A model generated the notes under the pieces. The model was given only the letters and a program-made list of their open reading frames with translations, was not told the origin of the DNA and did not search any database. Below are positions 27,556 to 37,059 of a stretch of 38,750 nt of DNA, piece by piece. Source of the stretch: Photobacterium sp. Ph5 (GTDB lineage: Bacteria > Pseudomonadota > Gammaproteobacteria > Enterobacterales > Vibrionaceae); NCBI RefSeq assembly GCF_022129445.1, contig NZ_JADQAQ010000042.1, positions 1 through 38,750 on the forward strand, in the 5' to 3' direction. Position numbers and translations under genes: made by a program. Numbering within the stretch: position 1 is the first letter of the stretch; every line of letters starts with the position of its first letter.

Positions 27556-28746
27556 ATGAGTAAATTAGATGCCTTTTTTGGCGAATTTGGTGGTCAGTAT
27601 GTACCACAAATTTTAGTGCCTGCATTAGACCAATTGGAAGATGCGTTTATTGAAGCGCAGCAAGACCCAAGTTTTCAACAAGAATTTATTACACTACTTA
27701 AAGAATACGCTGGTCGTCCAACTGCCCTAACGCTATGTCAGAACTTGACGAAAGGGACAAAAACAAAGCTATACCTGAAACGTGAAGATTTATTACACGG
27801 TGGCGCGCACAAAACTAACCAAGTGTTAGGTCAAGCATTACTTGCTAAACGCATGGGTAAAAACGAGATCATCGCTGAAACAGGTGCCGGTCAACACGGT
27901 GTTGCTACCGCACTTGCTTGTGCACTACTCGGCCTTAAATGCCGCGTTTATATGGGTGCTAAAGATGTTGAACGTCAAAGCCCTAACGTATTCCGTATGA
28001 AGTTGATGGGCGCAGAAGTCATTCCTGTCCACTCAGGCTCTGCAACCTTAAAAGATGCTTGTAATGAAGCAATGCGCGATTGGTCTGCAAGTTATGACAA
28101 AGCACACTACTTGCTAGGTACTGCAGCGGGCCCTCACCCATTCCCAACGATTGTACGAGAATTCCAGCATATTATTGGTGAAGAAACTAAAGCCCAGATC
28201 TTAGAGAAAGAAGGTCGCCTACCTGATGCGGTTATTGCTTGTGTCGGTGGTGGTTCAAATGCCATCGGTATGTTCTCGGATTTCATTGAAGAAACAGATG
28301 TGAAACTGATTGGTGTAGAGCCTGCCGGTAAAGGTTTAGATACCGATATGCATGGTGCACCTCTTAAACACGGAACCTTGGGTATTTTCTTTGGTATGAA
28401 AGCACCACTGATGCAAGATCAACACGGTCAAGTTGAAGAGTCTTACTCTGTATCAGCAGGTCTTGATTTCCCATCTGTCGGTCCACAACATGCTCACTTA
28501 AATGCAACAGGTCGTGCTGAATACGGCTCTGTGACTGATGATGAAGCACTGGATGCATTCCAATTGCTCGCCCGTAAAGAAGGAATCATTCCTGCGCTTG
28601 AGTCTGCTCATGCATTAGCTTATGCAATGAAGCTTATTCATGCTGAGCCAGAAAAAGAACAATTGCTGGTTGTTAACTTATCAGGTCGTGGTGACAAGGA
28701 TATCTTTACTGTTCACGATATTTTGCAGGAAAAAGGAGCACTATAA
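27556..28746 (+). CDS. trpB: Tryptophan synthase beta chain
   Basis: PLP-dependent subunit that joins indole and serine to make tryptophan in the alpha2-beta2 complex. The 396-residue protein has PLP Lys86 in HGGAHKTNQ, the [10 protein letters not shown] loop, the phosphate-binding [12 protein letters not shown] region, and the conserved [14 protein letters not shown] end ([14 protein letters not shown]). Length equals the E. coli TrpB1 family. The stop TAA overlaps the trpA ATG by one base, so alpha and beta chains are co-translated. Confidence 0.98.
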   Translation: MSKLDAFFGEFGGQYVPQILVPALDQLEDAFIEAQQDPSFQQEFITLLKEYAGRPTALTLCQNLTKGTKTKLYLKREDLLHGGAHKTNQVLGQALLAKRMGKNEIIAETGAGQHGVATALACALLGLKCRVYMGAKDVERQSPNVFRMKLMGAEVIPVHSGSATLKDACNEAMRDWSASYDKAHYLLGTAAGPHPFPTIVREFQHIIGEETKAQILEKEGRLPDAVIACVGGGSNAIGMFSDFIEETDVKLIGVEPAGKGLDTDMHGAPLKHGTLGIFFGMKAPLMQDQHGQVEESYSVSAGLDFPSVGPQHAHLNATGRAEYGSVTDDEALDAFQLLARKEGIIPALESAHALAYAMKLIHAEPEKEQLLVVNLSGRGDKDIFTVHDILQEKGAL

Positions 28747-29552
28747 TGGATCGTTATCAACAATTATTCAGCACATTAGCTGAGCGCAATGAAGGCGCTT
28801 TTGTGCCTTTTGTTACCATTGGCGATCCAACACCAGAACAATCAATGAAGATCATTGATACCTTGGTTGAATCTGGCGCTGATGCTTTAGAATTAGGTAT
28901 TCCATTTTCAGATCCTCTCGCTGATGGTCCTACCATTCAAGGTGCAACCATTCGCGCATTAGAATCAGGCACCACACCAACCTTGTGTTTTGAATTACTA
29001 ACACAAATTCGTCAGAAATACCCAGACGTGCCAGTCGGGTTATTGATGTACGCTAACCTTGTGTTTGCCGCTGGCATCGATAACTTTTATCAGCAGTGTG
29101 CAAAAGCAGGAGTTGATTCAGTATTAATTGCTGATGTTCCCGTTAATGCGTCACAAGAGTTTCGTGATGCGGCAAATAAATACGGTGTTCACCCTATTTT
29201 TATTGCGCCACCTAATGCTGATGATGCAACACTACAGGCGGTCTCTGAGCTCGGTGGTGGTTACACTTACCTGTTATCACGCGCAGGTGTAACGGGGGCT
29301 GAAACTAAAGCAGGCATGCCAATTGATCATTTGCTTTCAAGCCTTAAAGCACATAATGCCCCACCAGCCATTTTAGGCTTTGGTATTTCATCACCAGAAC
29401 AAGTCCGTGATGCTATTGAAGCGGGTGCGGCGGGTGCAATTTCAGGATCCGCTGTAGTAAAAATCATTGAGCAAAATCTTGATGACAATAACCAAATGCT
29501 TGCAAAACTGGCTGAATTTATTTCAGCAATGAAAGCGGCAAGTAAAGGCTAA
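28746..29552 (+). CDS. trpA: Tryptophan synthase alpha chain
   Basis: Cleaves indole-3-glycerol phosphate to indole, which is channelled to TrpB. The 268-residue protein has catalytic Glu49 and Asp60 in [16 protein letters not shown], then [30 protein letters not shown] and the phosphate-binding [12 protein letters not shown] and [10 protein letters not shown]. All expected residues are present. It is the last gene of the operon and is followed after about 25 bases by a terminator. Confidence 0.98.
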   Translation: MDRYQQLFSTLAERNEGAFVPFVTIGDPTPEQSMKIIDTLVESGADALELGIPFSDPLADGPTIQGATIRALESGTTPTLCFELLTQIRQKYPDVPVGLLMYANLVFAAGIDNFYQQCAKAGVDSVLIADVPVNASQEFRDAANKYGVHPIFIAPPNADDATLQAVSELGGGYTYLLSRAGVTGAETKAGMPIDHLLSSLKAHNAPPAILGFGISSPEQVRDAIEAGAAGAISGSAVVKIIEQNLDDNNQMLAKLAEFISAMKAASKG

Positions 29553-29576
29553 AAAACCTTCAAAACATTTATTAAT

Positions 29577-29622
29577 AAAAGCCTATCCCCTGAAAACCAC
29601 TTTCTCGTTGATAGGCTTTTTA
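29577..29622 (+). terminator. trp operon terminator
   Basis: AAAAGCCTATC pairs with GATAGGCTTTT around a 22-base loop and is followed by further T and A residues. It lies directly after trpA. Confidence 0.85.
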
Positions 29623-29882
29623 CTATTTATATCTGCATAAAATTACTCTTCCAGCTTCATCTATTACTTAGTCTATTTCTCCAAACTCAGCAGAAAATAT
29701 CGAATTTAACCGTTGCCATTGTTAATAGCCTGTTCGAGCAGCAACCGACTCAAAAATAAACCATATTCATAACGTTCAAGCTACTCTCTCATCCAGTCGT
29801 GAAAAGTCGCTTTTTTGAACATTTTTCATTCATGATTCTAAAAAGGTATACTATCAATAATTATTAAAAATGAGTTGTTGTA
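29623..29882. other. Spacer before yciB
   Basis: About 260 bases without a recognisable gene. TATACT at 29847-29852, about 30 bases before the yciB start, is a good -10 candidate, with a weak TTCATT-like -35 at 29825-29830. Nothing else is evident. Confidence 0.4.
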
Positions 29883-30422
29883 ATGAAACAATTAATAGAT
29901 TTTATCCCCCTTATAATTTTCTTTATTTTATTCAAAACGAGTGGCATTTTTATCGCCACAGGCGCTTTAATTGCAGCAACAGCGGTTCAGGTAGCTTTGA
30001 CTTGGTTCATCTATAAAAAAGTCGAAAAAATGCAACTTGTTACTTTCGTATTAGTGGCTATTTTTGGTGGTTTAACGATTTTTCTCCATGATGAAAACTT
30101 CATTAAGTGGAAAGTCACCATCATTTACGCCATCTTTGCTTTAGCCTTATTGATCAGCCAATTTATGGGTAAACCACTGATCAAAAGTATGCTAGGTAAA
30201 GAAATTACTTTACCAGAATCAATTTGGTTACGAATTAACCTTGCTTGGAGTGTGTTTTTTGTTGTCTGTGCTACAGTAAACATCTATATTGCATTCAATT
30301 TCCCGCTAGATATATGGGTAGACTTTAAGGTATTTGGGCTATTAGCATTAACGCTGCTCTTTACCTTCCTCACCGGTGGCTACATTTATCGCCACTTACC
30401 GAAAAGTGACAATAACCAGTAA
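29883..30422 (+). CDS. yciB: Inner-membrane septation protein A family, YciB/IspZ
   Basis: Small polytopic membrane protein of 179 residues with about five hydrophobic helices. The N-terminal [20 protein letters not shown] is the hallmark of the YciB/IspA/IspZ family, as are [20 protein letters not shown] and [18 protein letters not shown]. In E. coli it interacts with cell-elongation and division proteins and helps keep envelope integrity; in Shigella loss impairs septation. It heads a pair with yciA, which starts 11 bases after it. Confidence 0.94.
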   Translation: MKQLIDFIPLIIFFILFKTSGIFIATGALIAATAVQVALTWFIYKKVEKMQLVTFVLVAIFGGLTIFLHDENFIKWKVTIIYAIFALALLISQFMGKPLIKSMLGKEITLPESIWLRINLAWSVFFVVCATVNIYIAFNFPLDIWVDFKVFGLLALTLLFTFLTGGYIYRHLPKSDNNQ

Positions 30423-30433
30423 AGTTGTAAATC

Positions 30434-30832
30434 ATGAACACTGAAAATAATATCCCTCGCGGACAGCTTCTGCTTCGCACGCTTGCCATGCCAGCCGACA
30501 CCAACGCCAATGGTGATATCTTTGGTGGTTGGATCATGTCCCAGTTGGATCTAGCAGGCGCTATCCTTGCTAAAGAAATTTCCGGCGGACGTGTTGTGAC
30601 TGTCTCTGTTGATAAAATAGAGTTTAAAGCCCCTGTTGGTGTTGGTGACGTGGTTTGTTGTTACGGTGAATGTAAGCGCATTGGTAATACATCCATGAGC
30701 GTAGGTCTTGAAGTTTGGGTTAAGCCTGTTGATGTTGAAGCTGTTGGTGATCGCTACCGTGTGTGTGAAGCTACATTTAACTATGTTGCAATTAATAGTG
30801 AAGGTCGTCCGCGCCCTATCGTAAAAGCATAA
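30434..30832 (+). CDS. yciA: Acyl-CoA thioesterase YciA
   Basis: Hot-dog-fold acyl-CoA thioester hydrolase of 132 residues, cytoplasmic. The family signature PADTNANGDIFGGWIMSQLD contains the helix and Asp used in catalysis, and VSVDKIEFKAPVGVGDVV completes the fold. In E. coli YciA hydrolyses a wide range of acyl-CoAs and is thought to support membrane lipid turnover. It is co-transcribed with yciB as in enterics. The gene ends 45 bases before a terminator. Confidence 0.95.
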   Translation: MNTENNIPRGQLLLRTLAMPADTNANGDIFGGWIMSQLDLAGAILAKEISGGRVVTVSVDKIEFKAPVGVGDVVCCYGECKRIGNTSMSVGLEVWVKPVDVEAVGDRYRVCEATFNYVAINSEGRPRPIVKA

Positions 30833-30876
30833 TCAAACGCAGCAATATTTCGCTAACAAGTACAACATTAGCCGAC

Positions 30877-30910
30877 AAAAAAGCACTAACGTCTAGTTAG
30901 TGCTTTTTTT
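30877..30910. terminator. Terminator after yciA
   Basis: AAAAAAGCACTAAC pairs perfectly with GTTAGTGCTTTTTT around a five-base loop, giving a 14-bp hairpin with a T7 tail. Confidence 0.93.
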
Positions 30911-30996
30911 ATTGGTTACTATGGGGAAATAGAACAACAAGATAGCCAGCGACACCTTACTGCTATCACTTCTGTACTTTATTAGGGAGAACAATA

Positions 30997-31296
30997 ATGT
31001 GGTACGTCATTTTTTCTCAAGATGTTGAAAATAGCTTAGAGCGACGTATGAGCGTTCGTGAAAAACATCTTGCACGTTTAAAAGATTTACAAGAACAAGG
31101 TCGCTTGTTAGTTGCAGGTCCTATGCCTGCTATTGATAGTGAGAATCCAGGTGATGCAGGATTTACAGGCTCGACTGTTATTGCTGAATTTGCTTCTTTA
31201 GAACAAGCACAACAATGGGCAGATGCAGATCCTTATATTGATGCAGGCGTATACGCTAATGTGATTGTGAAGCCATTCAAAAAAGTGCTTCCATAA
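30997..31296 (+). CDS. yciI: YciI family protein
   Basis: A 99-residue cytoplasmic protein of the ferredoxin-like-fold YciI family. [39 protein letters not shown] and the [10 protein letters not shown] segment near the C-terminus are typical. Biochemical role is not established; some relatives are dehydrochlorinases or fused to other domains. GGGAGA precedes the ATG at good spacing. It is close to a lipoprotein gene that starts 20 bases after it, possibly one transcript. Confidence 0.93.
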   Translation: MWYVIFSQDVENSLERRMSVREKHLARLKDLQEQGRLLVAGPMPAIDSENPGDAGFTGSTVIAEFASLEQAQQWADADPYIDAGVYANVIVKPFKKVLP

Positions 31297-31315
31297 TTTA
31301 TTTAAGGGCGAGATT

Positions 31316-31717
31316 GTGAAATTAACTATAAGCAAAGCGCTAATCACTGCATCATTAGGTTTATTACTGCTTAGTGGCTGTGCTTCTCATGAAAAGCAAC
31401 AAATTGCAGAAACATTAGCAAAAAGCCGCGCGGCTGCTATTGATAGTAAAGCACCTTATCCAAAAATTGATGCTTACCAAATTACGCAAGCTTACGCGTC
31501 GGGAAGTACCGTTAAGATTAATGTTATTTATGGTGGGAAAAGTCGTGTTTCACCATCAAATGCTGTCAAGGCTGCTGCAAGAAACTATTGTAATAACAAA
31601 GAAATAAAACCATTATTTGATAGCGGCGTAGATTACCTAATTACGATCAAAGATATCAGTGGTCGTACAATGGCGCAGCAAACAGTATCTAAAGACTCTT
31701 GTGAATCACTGAATTAA
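31316..31717 (+). CDS. aspS: AspS/GspS2-like type II secretion pilotin lipoprotein
   Basis: A 133-residue outer-membrane lipoprotein with signal peptide and lipobox LLSGC at Cys22. The mature part resembles the AspS pilotin of Vibrio and pathogenic E. coli, which carries the type II secretin GspD to the outer membrane. Shared features are SRAAAIDS, NYCNNKEIKPLFDSGVDY, the ISGRTMAQQ strand and a terminal SKDSC. Cys92 and Cys129 correspond to the family disulfide. The match is made from memory of the family pattern. Start is GTG 31316 with AAGGGCGAG upstream. No other type II secretion gene is in the window, as expected since aspS is usually unlinked. Confidence 0.72.
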   Translation: MKLTISKALITASLGLLLLSGCASHEKQQIAETLAKSRAAAIDSKAPYPKIDAYQITQAYASGSTVKINVIYGGKSRVSPSNAVKAAARNYCNNKEIKPLFDSGVDYLITIKDISGRTMAQQTVSKDSCESLN

Positions 31718-31736
31718 CATTCATTTTCACAACGAT

Positions 31737-31773
31737 AAAAGCCCGTACCAATGATCATTTTGTACGGGCTTTT
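31737..31773. terminator. Bidirectional terminator after aspS
   Basis: AAAAGCCCGTAC pairs with GTACGGGCTTTT around a 13-base loop. It separates the pilotin gene (+) from the convergent transporter gene (-). Confidence 0.92.
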
Positions 31774-31822
31774 CCATTCTCTATTTAAAATCTGCCATCA
31801 CATTATTTCAGCATAATCCTAC

Positions 31823-32824
31823 TTAATCTGCAGGCACTTGTTCTGCTGCAATCGCTTCGTCTATTTGCAATTCAAATGCTTTAAGACGTTTATAAATAGA
31901 CATTAATTCAACAATGGTGCTCCATGAATGAACAAGGAATTGGAAAGATTCTTCTACCTTACCAAAGGCACGTAAAATTTGCTGCAACACGCCGAGCGTT
32001 AATGCCCCAGATACAATAGCAGGTCCCAACGCAATATACGGCACAATGACGGTATATTGAATGTATGACCATTTCGCAATATCAAAGTAAAGATAGTGAC
32101 GATATAAATTAAAGTAGTTCTTACGTACGTTGAAAAATAACTCGCCAACTGTCTCTGGCTGTGCTCTAGTGCTTTGATCTTCACCAAAAACCAGCTCTTT
32201 CCGATATGCCGCTTCAACTTTTTGGTTTTTAAATTCAAGTCCAGGTAATTTGACACCAACAATCGCCAGTAAAACTGTCCCAAACAAGGCAGAAATAATA
32301 GCTAAATACACTAATGATCGGTCAACTTCACCTATCCACGGTAGTTCAGTAATGTTTTCACTCAGCACCCATAAAATAGGTAGGAAGGCGACTAACGTCA
32401 TTAATGAGCGCATGAAGCTCACCCCTAACCCTTCAACAATACGTGCAAAACGCATAGTGTCTTCTTGAACACGCTGCGAAGCACCTTCAATATGGTGAAT
32501 TTTATCCCAGTGTGACATGTAGTAATTATTCATCGCTGTTCGCCAACGGAAAACATAGTGACGAACAAAGAAATCAAGCATCACGGCAATAATGATATAA
32601 ACAGAGACAATATTAAAAAACTCGATACAACCAGAAAGAAACTCATCAAACGTAACCGCATGAGGTTTCGCCAGTGCTTTCTGGATCAAATCATAAAATG
32701 TCCCAAACCATTCATTCACCTCAACATCAATCTGCACTTTGTACCAAGTCACATACAGAATTAAGGCACTACCTAAAATCGACCATAAAAACCAGCGTCG
32801 ATCGAGAAAAAAAGACTTAAACAT
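31823..32824 (-). CDS. SbmA/BacA-like peptide transporter, short form
   Basis: Inner-membrane protein of the SbmA/BacA family, proton-driven importers of antimicrobial peptides and other substrates. Conserved blocks include WSILGSALILYVTW, FYDLIQKAL, HYVFRWRTAMNNYYM, IEGASQRVQEDTMRFA, GVKLPGLEFKNQKVEAAYRK, RKNYFNLYRHYLYF and the C-terminal WSTIVELMSIYKRL. It has 333 residues against about 406 in E. coli SbmA. It starts MFKSFF like SbmA, then jumps almost directly to the block found near residue 85 of SbmA. The first one or two membrane helices are therefore missing. The rest looks intact and under selection. It may be a natural short subfamily or a deletion form. Confidence 0.85.
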   Translation of the reverse strand: MFKSFFLDRRWFLWSILGSALILYVTWYKVQIDVEVNEWFGTFYDLIQKALAKPHAVTFDEFLSGCIEFFNIVSVYIIIAVMLDFFVRHYVFRWRTAMNNYYMSHWDKIHHIEGASQRVQEDTMRFARIVEGLGVSFMRSLMTLVAFLPILWVLSENITELPWIGEVDRSLVYLAIISALFGTVLLAIVGVKLPGLEFKNQKVEAAYRKELVFGEDQSTRAQPETVGELFFNVRKNYFNLYRHYLYFDIAKWSYIQYTVIVPYIALGPAIVSGALTLGVLQQILRAFGKVEESFQFLVHSWSTIVELMSIYKRLKAFELQIDEAIAAEQVPAD

Positions 32825-33035
32825 ATTGACTCATCCTTAATCTATGTTTTGTTATGTGTCTACCCTAAACGAACTAACAATCCTGCGTTTTTTTTATATG
32901 TTCTATCTTTTCAGTATTTGTCAGCTGCTACAAAATTGCAACATTAGCCTTAATTATGAACAAGTTAGTAAGGTTGAATATATGGCTATGTGATGATTTA
33001 TCCATTTTTATCACTAGTAACGTAGTAATTAGATA

Positions 33036-33069
33036 CAAAAAATCCCTTACATTAAAAACATAAGGGATA
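33036..33069 (-). terminator. Terminator after the RlmI-like methyltransferase
   Basis: On the minus strand ATCCCTTA and TAAGGGAT pair around an 11-base loop and are followed by a T run, about 35 bases past the methyltransferase stop. Confidence 0.82.
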
Positions 33070-33102
33070 AGAAATTAGTTGTCTCTATTTTCTATTTTTC
33101 AA

Positions 33103-34041
33103 TTAGTTGCGCTGGAATATCAATGCCTTTAAACCACCTTCTAGCTCAATATCTTTAAACTCTGGTGGATTATCAAGACGTTTTTCAAACACCAGCTCTG
33201 GGGCTTCTGCAGCCATACCTTCAATTAAGAAAGCTGAAGTAATGCTCGGATCATTCACGCACGCTAACACTGTACCGTTTTCGGTTAACAATTCAGGCAA
33301 GCGACGTAAGATCTTTTGGTAATCTTTCGTGAGCGCAAAGCTACCTTTCTGAAATGAAGGTGGATCAATAATAATGAGATCGTATGGGCCATATTTGCGC
33401 ACCTTTCCCCATGACTTAAATAGTTCATGACCTAAGAAACTGACTTTCTTTAAATCATGTTTATTTAAATGGTGATTATCACGACCACGGCTTAATGCTG
33501 CTTTTGCCATATCAAGGTTCACAACATGCTCTGCGCCACCAGCAATCGCAGCAACTGAGAAACCACAGGTGTAAGCGAATAAATTCAATACACGTTTACC
33601 TGCTGCTTGCTCGCGAACCCAATCACGGCCTAATCGCATATCAAGGAATAAGCCATTATTCTGCTTACGCCCCAGATCTAGCTTATACACTAGACCACTT
33701 TCAATCACATCTTGATATTCTGACGTTTCACCCCACATCACCTCCATCGGGGAGCCGTCTCGATCACGATGTTGAAGTAATAGCGATGTCGCACCACTGT
33801 TTTGCCATTCTGCTGTTTTAGTCAGGTTAATAAGCAAAGTGGTAAGTTCAGCTAAGAACTCAGTAGAAGGCTCTTTAAACAAGGAAACAAGTACTTGACC
33901 TTGTAGCCAATCAACCGTTATTTGCTCTAACCCTTGCCAGCAACGTCCACGCCCATGAAAGAATCGGCGAACTTCGTTAGGCGGTGAAGACAAGGCTGTT
34001 AGTAGATGAGCTTCTAAAGTGGGTAATGCACTTATTTCCAT
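33103..34041 (-). CDS. RlmI-like class I SAM-dependent methyltransferase
   Basis: A 312-residue methyltransferase resembling the catalytic half of 23S rRNA m5C methyltransferases RlmI/RlmK-L. Its N-terminal half holds VYKLDLGRKQNNGLFLDMR, the stretch that precedes the SAM site in RlmI. Motif I is VLNLFAYTCGFSVAA from residue 151, then NLDMAKAALSRGRDNH and the active-site motif DPPSF at 226-230. It lacks the N-terminal PUA domain of RlmI and has a different N-terminus (FFHGRGRCWQGLEQITVDW), so it should not be called rlmI. Target is probably rRNA, but unknown. Confidence 0.87.
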   Translation of the reverse strand: MEISALPTLEAHLLTALSSPPNEVRRFFHGRGRCWQGLEQITVDWLQGQVLVSLFKEPSTEFLAELTTLLINLTKTAEWQNSGATSLLLQHRDRDGSPMEVMWGETSEYQDVIESGLVYKLDLGRKQNNGLFLDMRLGRDWVREQAAGKRVLNLFAYTCGFSVAAIAGGAEHVVNLDMAKAALSRGRDNHHLNKHDLKKVSFLGHELFKSWGKVRKYGPYDLIIIDPPSFQKGSFALTKDYQKILRRLPELLTENGTVLACVNDPSITSAFLIEGMAAEAPELVFEKRLDNPPEFKDIELEGGLKALIFQRN

Positions 34042-34121
34042 AATTTCAAACTATATAGTGAATTAAGGGCGCTATTTTATACACTGACCACAAGAATACC
34101 AGTTTCTACATCTTATATTAC

Positions 34122-34391
34122 TCAAGCCGCTAATAATATGGTCGTTGGTACCACTGAAGCCATAATTTCTCTAGGCGAACAAAGCGGTATAAATGCAGGA
34201 TAATTACGGTAAATTAACTGTGAAGATAATTGAAAAATACCAGTGTTAGTCTGTTTCAATTCTGGGAGATAAGGAGAATAGAACGTAGCGTGTTTTAATC
34301 GAAAAAACTGCTGAGCTCGATAACGACAATGACGAAGTTGACGTTGATTACGAAGTTGCTTTCTATGAGCTCGTGAGCGGGCAATACGCAT
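34122..34391 (-). CDS. Possible small basic protein, unknown
   Basis: An 89-residue ORF with a strongly basic start (MRIARSRAHRKQLRNQRQLR), a Tyr/Pro-rich middle and a hydrophobic end. No family is recognised. Codon choice (many CGT, CAA, TTA) resembles neighbouring genes and AAGAGAAAG lies before the ATG, which weakly supports coding. It sits alone between the methyltransferase and the pseudouridine synthase, in the same direction. It may be a spurious frame. Confidence 0.35.
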   Translation of the reverse strand: MRIARSRAHRKQLRNQRQLRHCRYRAQQFFRLKHATFYSPYLPELKQTNTGIFQLSSQLIYRNYPAFIPLCSPREIMASVVPTTILLAA

Positions 34392-34543
34392 AGTCTTTCT
34401 CTTACTAGGTTGATCCTAGACAGCCATTATACGTTAAGCTTATTGATAGTTATAGCACCAAAGATATACGCTAATACTAATTGCTGAGGATTTCTACAGT
34501 TCCCAATAAACTGCAGAAAAACACAGCAATCATTTAAATAACT

Positions 34544-35239
34544 TTATACACTTGCCTTTTTATAAGCCAATGTCGGCCACTCTAGTTGCCATGGCTGATT
34601 CCAATCACTTAACGCCTGCTGTGTCTCTGCCACTTGCCACAATTTACCGTCTGTTGGTGGGCAAATAAAAGACTGTGTCTCACCTTTATAAGGAAAAGAC
34701 AATGCATAAGCATGTAAGTAACCACGATCTGACGCTTCAGTGCCATAGATCTCATCACCAGTGATGCCAGAGCCTACACTGCGTAATGCAACACGAATTT
34801 GATGCGTTTTACCCGTATGAGGCTTACATAAAAATAAACGTCGCCCCTCACCTGCTGCTGTTGAAAAAAACTGGGTGATAGCTGGATTTTCTTTTGTACT
34901 TTCTAACTTCCAACTACTACGACGTGAGCGGGACATATCACCAATCACCACACCTTGTTTTTTCTTTGGCTTTTTGGTGCCTATCGCAACATAAAACTTT
35001 TCGACTACCCGCTCTGCAAAATTTGAAGATAGGATCGATGCCGCTTCTTTATTTCGCCCAAGCAATAGTAAACCTGATGTCATTTTGTCGAGGCGATGGA
35101 TCAAATACAGCTTTTCATCCCCAGTCTGTTCAGCAACAGCTGCAAGCAACGGCTGATCATTGTCATCTTTATGAACACTGATACCAGGGTGCTTATTAAT
35201 CACTAAAAAATCAGGGTGTTGGTAAACAAGAGTAAACAT
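34544..35239 (-). CDS. RluA-family pseudouridine synthase
   Basis: A 231-residue RNA pseudouridine synthase of the RluA/RluC/TruC family without an S4 domain. Motif I is LYLIHRLDKMTSGLLLLGRN with catalytic Asp51, followed by FAERVVEKFYVAIGTK, the KPHTGKTHQIRVAL motif and LHAYALSFPY. An insert KKPKKKQGVVIGDMSRSRRSS is typical of a small vibrio/enteric subfamily. The RNA target cannot be told from sequence. It is transcribed away from clsA. Confidence 0.9.
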   Translation of the reverse strand: MFTLVYQHPDFLVINKHPGISVHKDDNDQPLLAAVAEQTGDEKLYLIHRLDKMTSGLLLLGRNKEAASILSSNFAERVVEKFYVAIGTKKPKKKQGVVIGDMSRSRRSSWKLESTKENPAITQFFSTAAGEGRRLFLCKPHTGKTHQIRVALRSVGSGITGDEIYGTEASDRGYLHAYALSFPYKGETQSFICPPTDGKLWQVAETQQALSDWNQPWQLEWPTLAYKKASV

Positions 35240-35526
35240 AGGGCAGCCTTAGAACAAATAAGCGAGCGAGTATACCAGCACAATATAAAAGGAAAAGTCA
35301 GGGGTGAAATTAACACCCTATCAAATGTTATATATCCATCTGACCAACATCTCCTTTCTTATCAAATCAATCATTAAGAATAGGTATAATTCATGCACTA
35401 AATTAAACAGTTAAAAACTGATTTCTCACTCACTTTCAGTTAATAAACATCCTAAATACTAGGTTTTTTTCACTTTTCAATGCACTATATATCTATAACG
35501 TATTAATGAAACAATGAAGTCATTTG

Positions 35527-36978
35527 ATGGAACAATTTTATCAAGTCTTAACGTGGATTGGCGTTTTCGCCTACTGGTTACTCATCGCATCGGTTACTGT
35601 TCGCGTCGTATTTAAACGTCGTGTTGTTGGAGTATCGCTCGCATGGATGATGATCATTTACATCGTACCTATCGGTGGGGTAATTGCATATCTATTATTC
35701 GGTGAATTAAATCTTGGTAAGAAACGTGCTGAACGTGCACGTGAAATGTTTTTGCCTTTTGCTAACTGGTTTAAACAACTCAATGATTGTCCAGGGCATC
35801 AACCTCAAAATATGAGCCTGGTTGCTAAGCCGATCAGTGATTTATGTGAAAACAGATTAGGTATACCTGGACTTATTGGTAATGATCTTTCTTTGCAATC
35901 CTCGCCACAAGAAATTTTACGATCACTGGTTAACGACATAAACCATGCACAACATTCAATCCACCTTGAATTTTATATCTGGAACCCTGGCGGGCTTGCT
36001 GATGAAGTCGGCGTTGCTTTAATTCAAGCGGCTAAACGTGGTGTTAGAGTCCGCTTATTACTTGATTCTGCAGGTAGCATGCGCTTCTTCCAATCGCATT
36101 GGCCGAAGTTAATGCGTGGTGCTGGCATCGAATTAGTTGAAGCCTTAGCTGTATCACCATTTAGGATGTTCTTCCGTCGTCTTGATTTACGCCTACACCG
36201 TAAAATTGTCGTGGTTGATGATCATATTGCTTACACCGGCTCTATGAATTTAGTCGATCCTGCATTCTTTAAAGTTGATGCTGGTGTGGGTCAATGGGTC
36301 GATGTCATGGTACGAATTTCTGGCCCAACGGTCTCAGTTTTAAATTGTATTCAAGCATGGGATTGGGAAGTTGAAACAGGAAAACGCTTTTTACCACCAT
36401 TACCTAACTGTGCATTTGATACTGCACACAAAGATACAGTACAAGTCATACCATCTGGCCCAGGCATGCCAGATGATATTATTCATCAAGCATTATTACT
36501 GAGTATTTACCAAGCAAAAAAATCTGTTGTTATCACAACCCCTTACTTCGTGCCGAGTGAACATTTATTACATGCCATGAAAGGGGCCGCAGATCGTGGT
36601 ATTGCAGTACACATTGTTATTCCACGTAAAAATGATTCAGTTATGGTGGAATGGGCAAGCCGATCATTCTTTAGTGATTTACTTGAATCTGGGGTACATA
36701 TCCACCGTTTCCACGGCGGGTTATTACACACAAAATCAGTGGTCATTGATGATAGCCATTGCCTAATTGGTACCGTAAATCTTGATATGCGAAGCTTATG
36801 GCTTAACTTTGAAGTAACGATGGCGGTCGATAATATCGTTTTCACACAAGAGCTCAGCCAGCTACAACAAAGTTATATTGCTGATTCCGACGAAATCGAT
36901 CGTGAACAATGGAGTAAACGTTCAATGAAGAATAAATTTATCGAGCGCTTTTTCTATATGTTTAGCCCACTGCTTTAA
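35527..36978 (+). CDS. clsA: Cardiolipin synthase A
   Basis: Inner-membrane phospholipase-D-superfamily enzyme that makes cardiolipin from two phosphatidylglycerol molecules. The 483-residue protein has two N-terminal membrane helices (VLTWIGVFAYWLLIA, then AWMMIIYIVPIGGVIAYLLFGE). Two HKD motifs follow: HRKIVVVDD starting at His224 and HTKSVVIDD at His401/Lys403. Each is followed by the Gly/Asn element (YTGSMNLVDP, LIGTVNLDMRSLW). The C-terminal FFYMFSPLL matches E. coli ClsA. I use ATG 35527; an in-frame TTG lies just before it at 35524. It ends before a strong terminator. Confidence 0.96.
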   Translation: MEQFYQVLTWIGVFAYWLLIASVTVRVVFKRRVVGVSLAWMMIIYIVPIGGVIAYLLFGELNLGKKRAERAREMFLPFANWFKQLNDCPGHQPQNMSLVAKPISDLCENRLGIPGLIGNDLSLQSSPQEILRSLVNDINHAQHSIHLEFYIWNPGGLADEVGVALIQAAKRGVRVRLLLDSAGSMRFFQSHWPKLMRGAGIELVEALAVSPFRMFFRRLDLRLHRKIVVVDDHIAYTGSMNLVDPAFFKVDAGVGQWVDVMVRISGPTVSVLNCIQAWDWEVETGKRFLPPLPNCAFDTAHKDTVQVIPSGPGMPDDIIHQALLLSIYQAKKSVVITTPYFVPSEHLLHAMKGAADRGIAVHIVIPRKNDSVMVEWASRSFFSDLLESGVHIHRFHGGLLHTKSVVIDDSHCLIGTVNLDMRSLWLNFEVTMAVDNIVFTQELSQLQQSYIADSDEIDREQWSKRSMKNKFIERFFYMFSPLL

Positions 36979-37010
36979 CGCAATTAAGCGAATACAAAAA
37001 TTAACCATTA

Positions 37011-37038
37011 AAAAAGGCAATCATCTGATTGCCTTTTT
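37011..37038. terminator. Bidirectional terminator between clsA and yiaY
   Basis: AAAAAGGCAATCA and TGATTGCCTTTTT form a 13-bp perfect stem with a minimal loop and A/T runs on both sides, placed between convergent genes. Confidence 0.93.
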
Positions 37039-37059
37039 ACTATCTCATGACTTTAGCAA

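Noticed and set aside
29815..29852. TTGAAC paired with TATACT as the yciB promoter
   Set aside because: The spacing is 26 bases, too long for sigma-70; only the -10 box is kept as a candidate.
34494..34526. Inverted repeat TCTACAGTT/AACTGCAGA considered as a terminator for the pseudouridine synthase gene
   Set aside because: The stem has a G-U pair and no T run follows on the minus strand, so termination is not supported.
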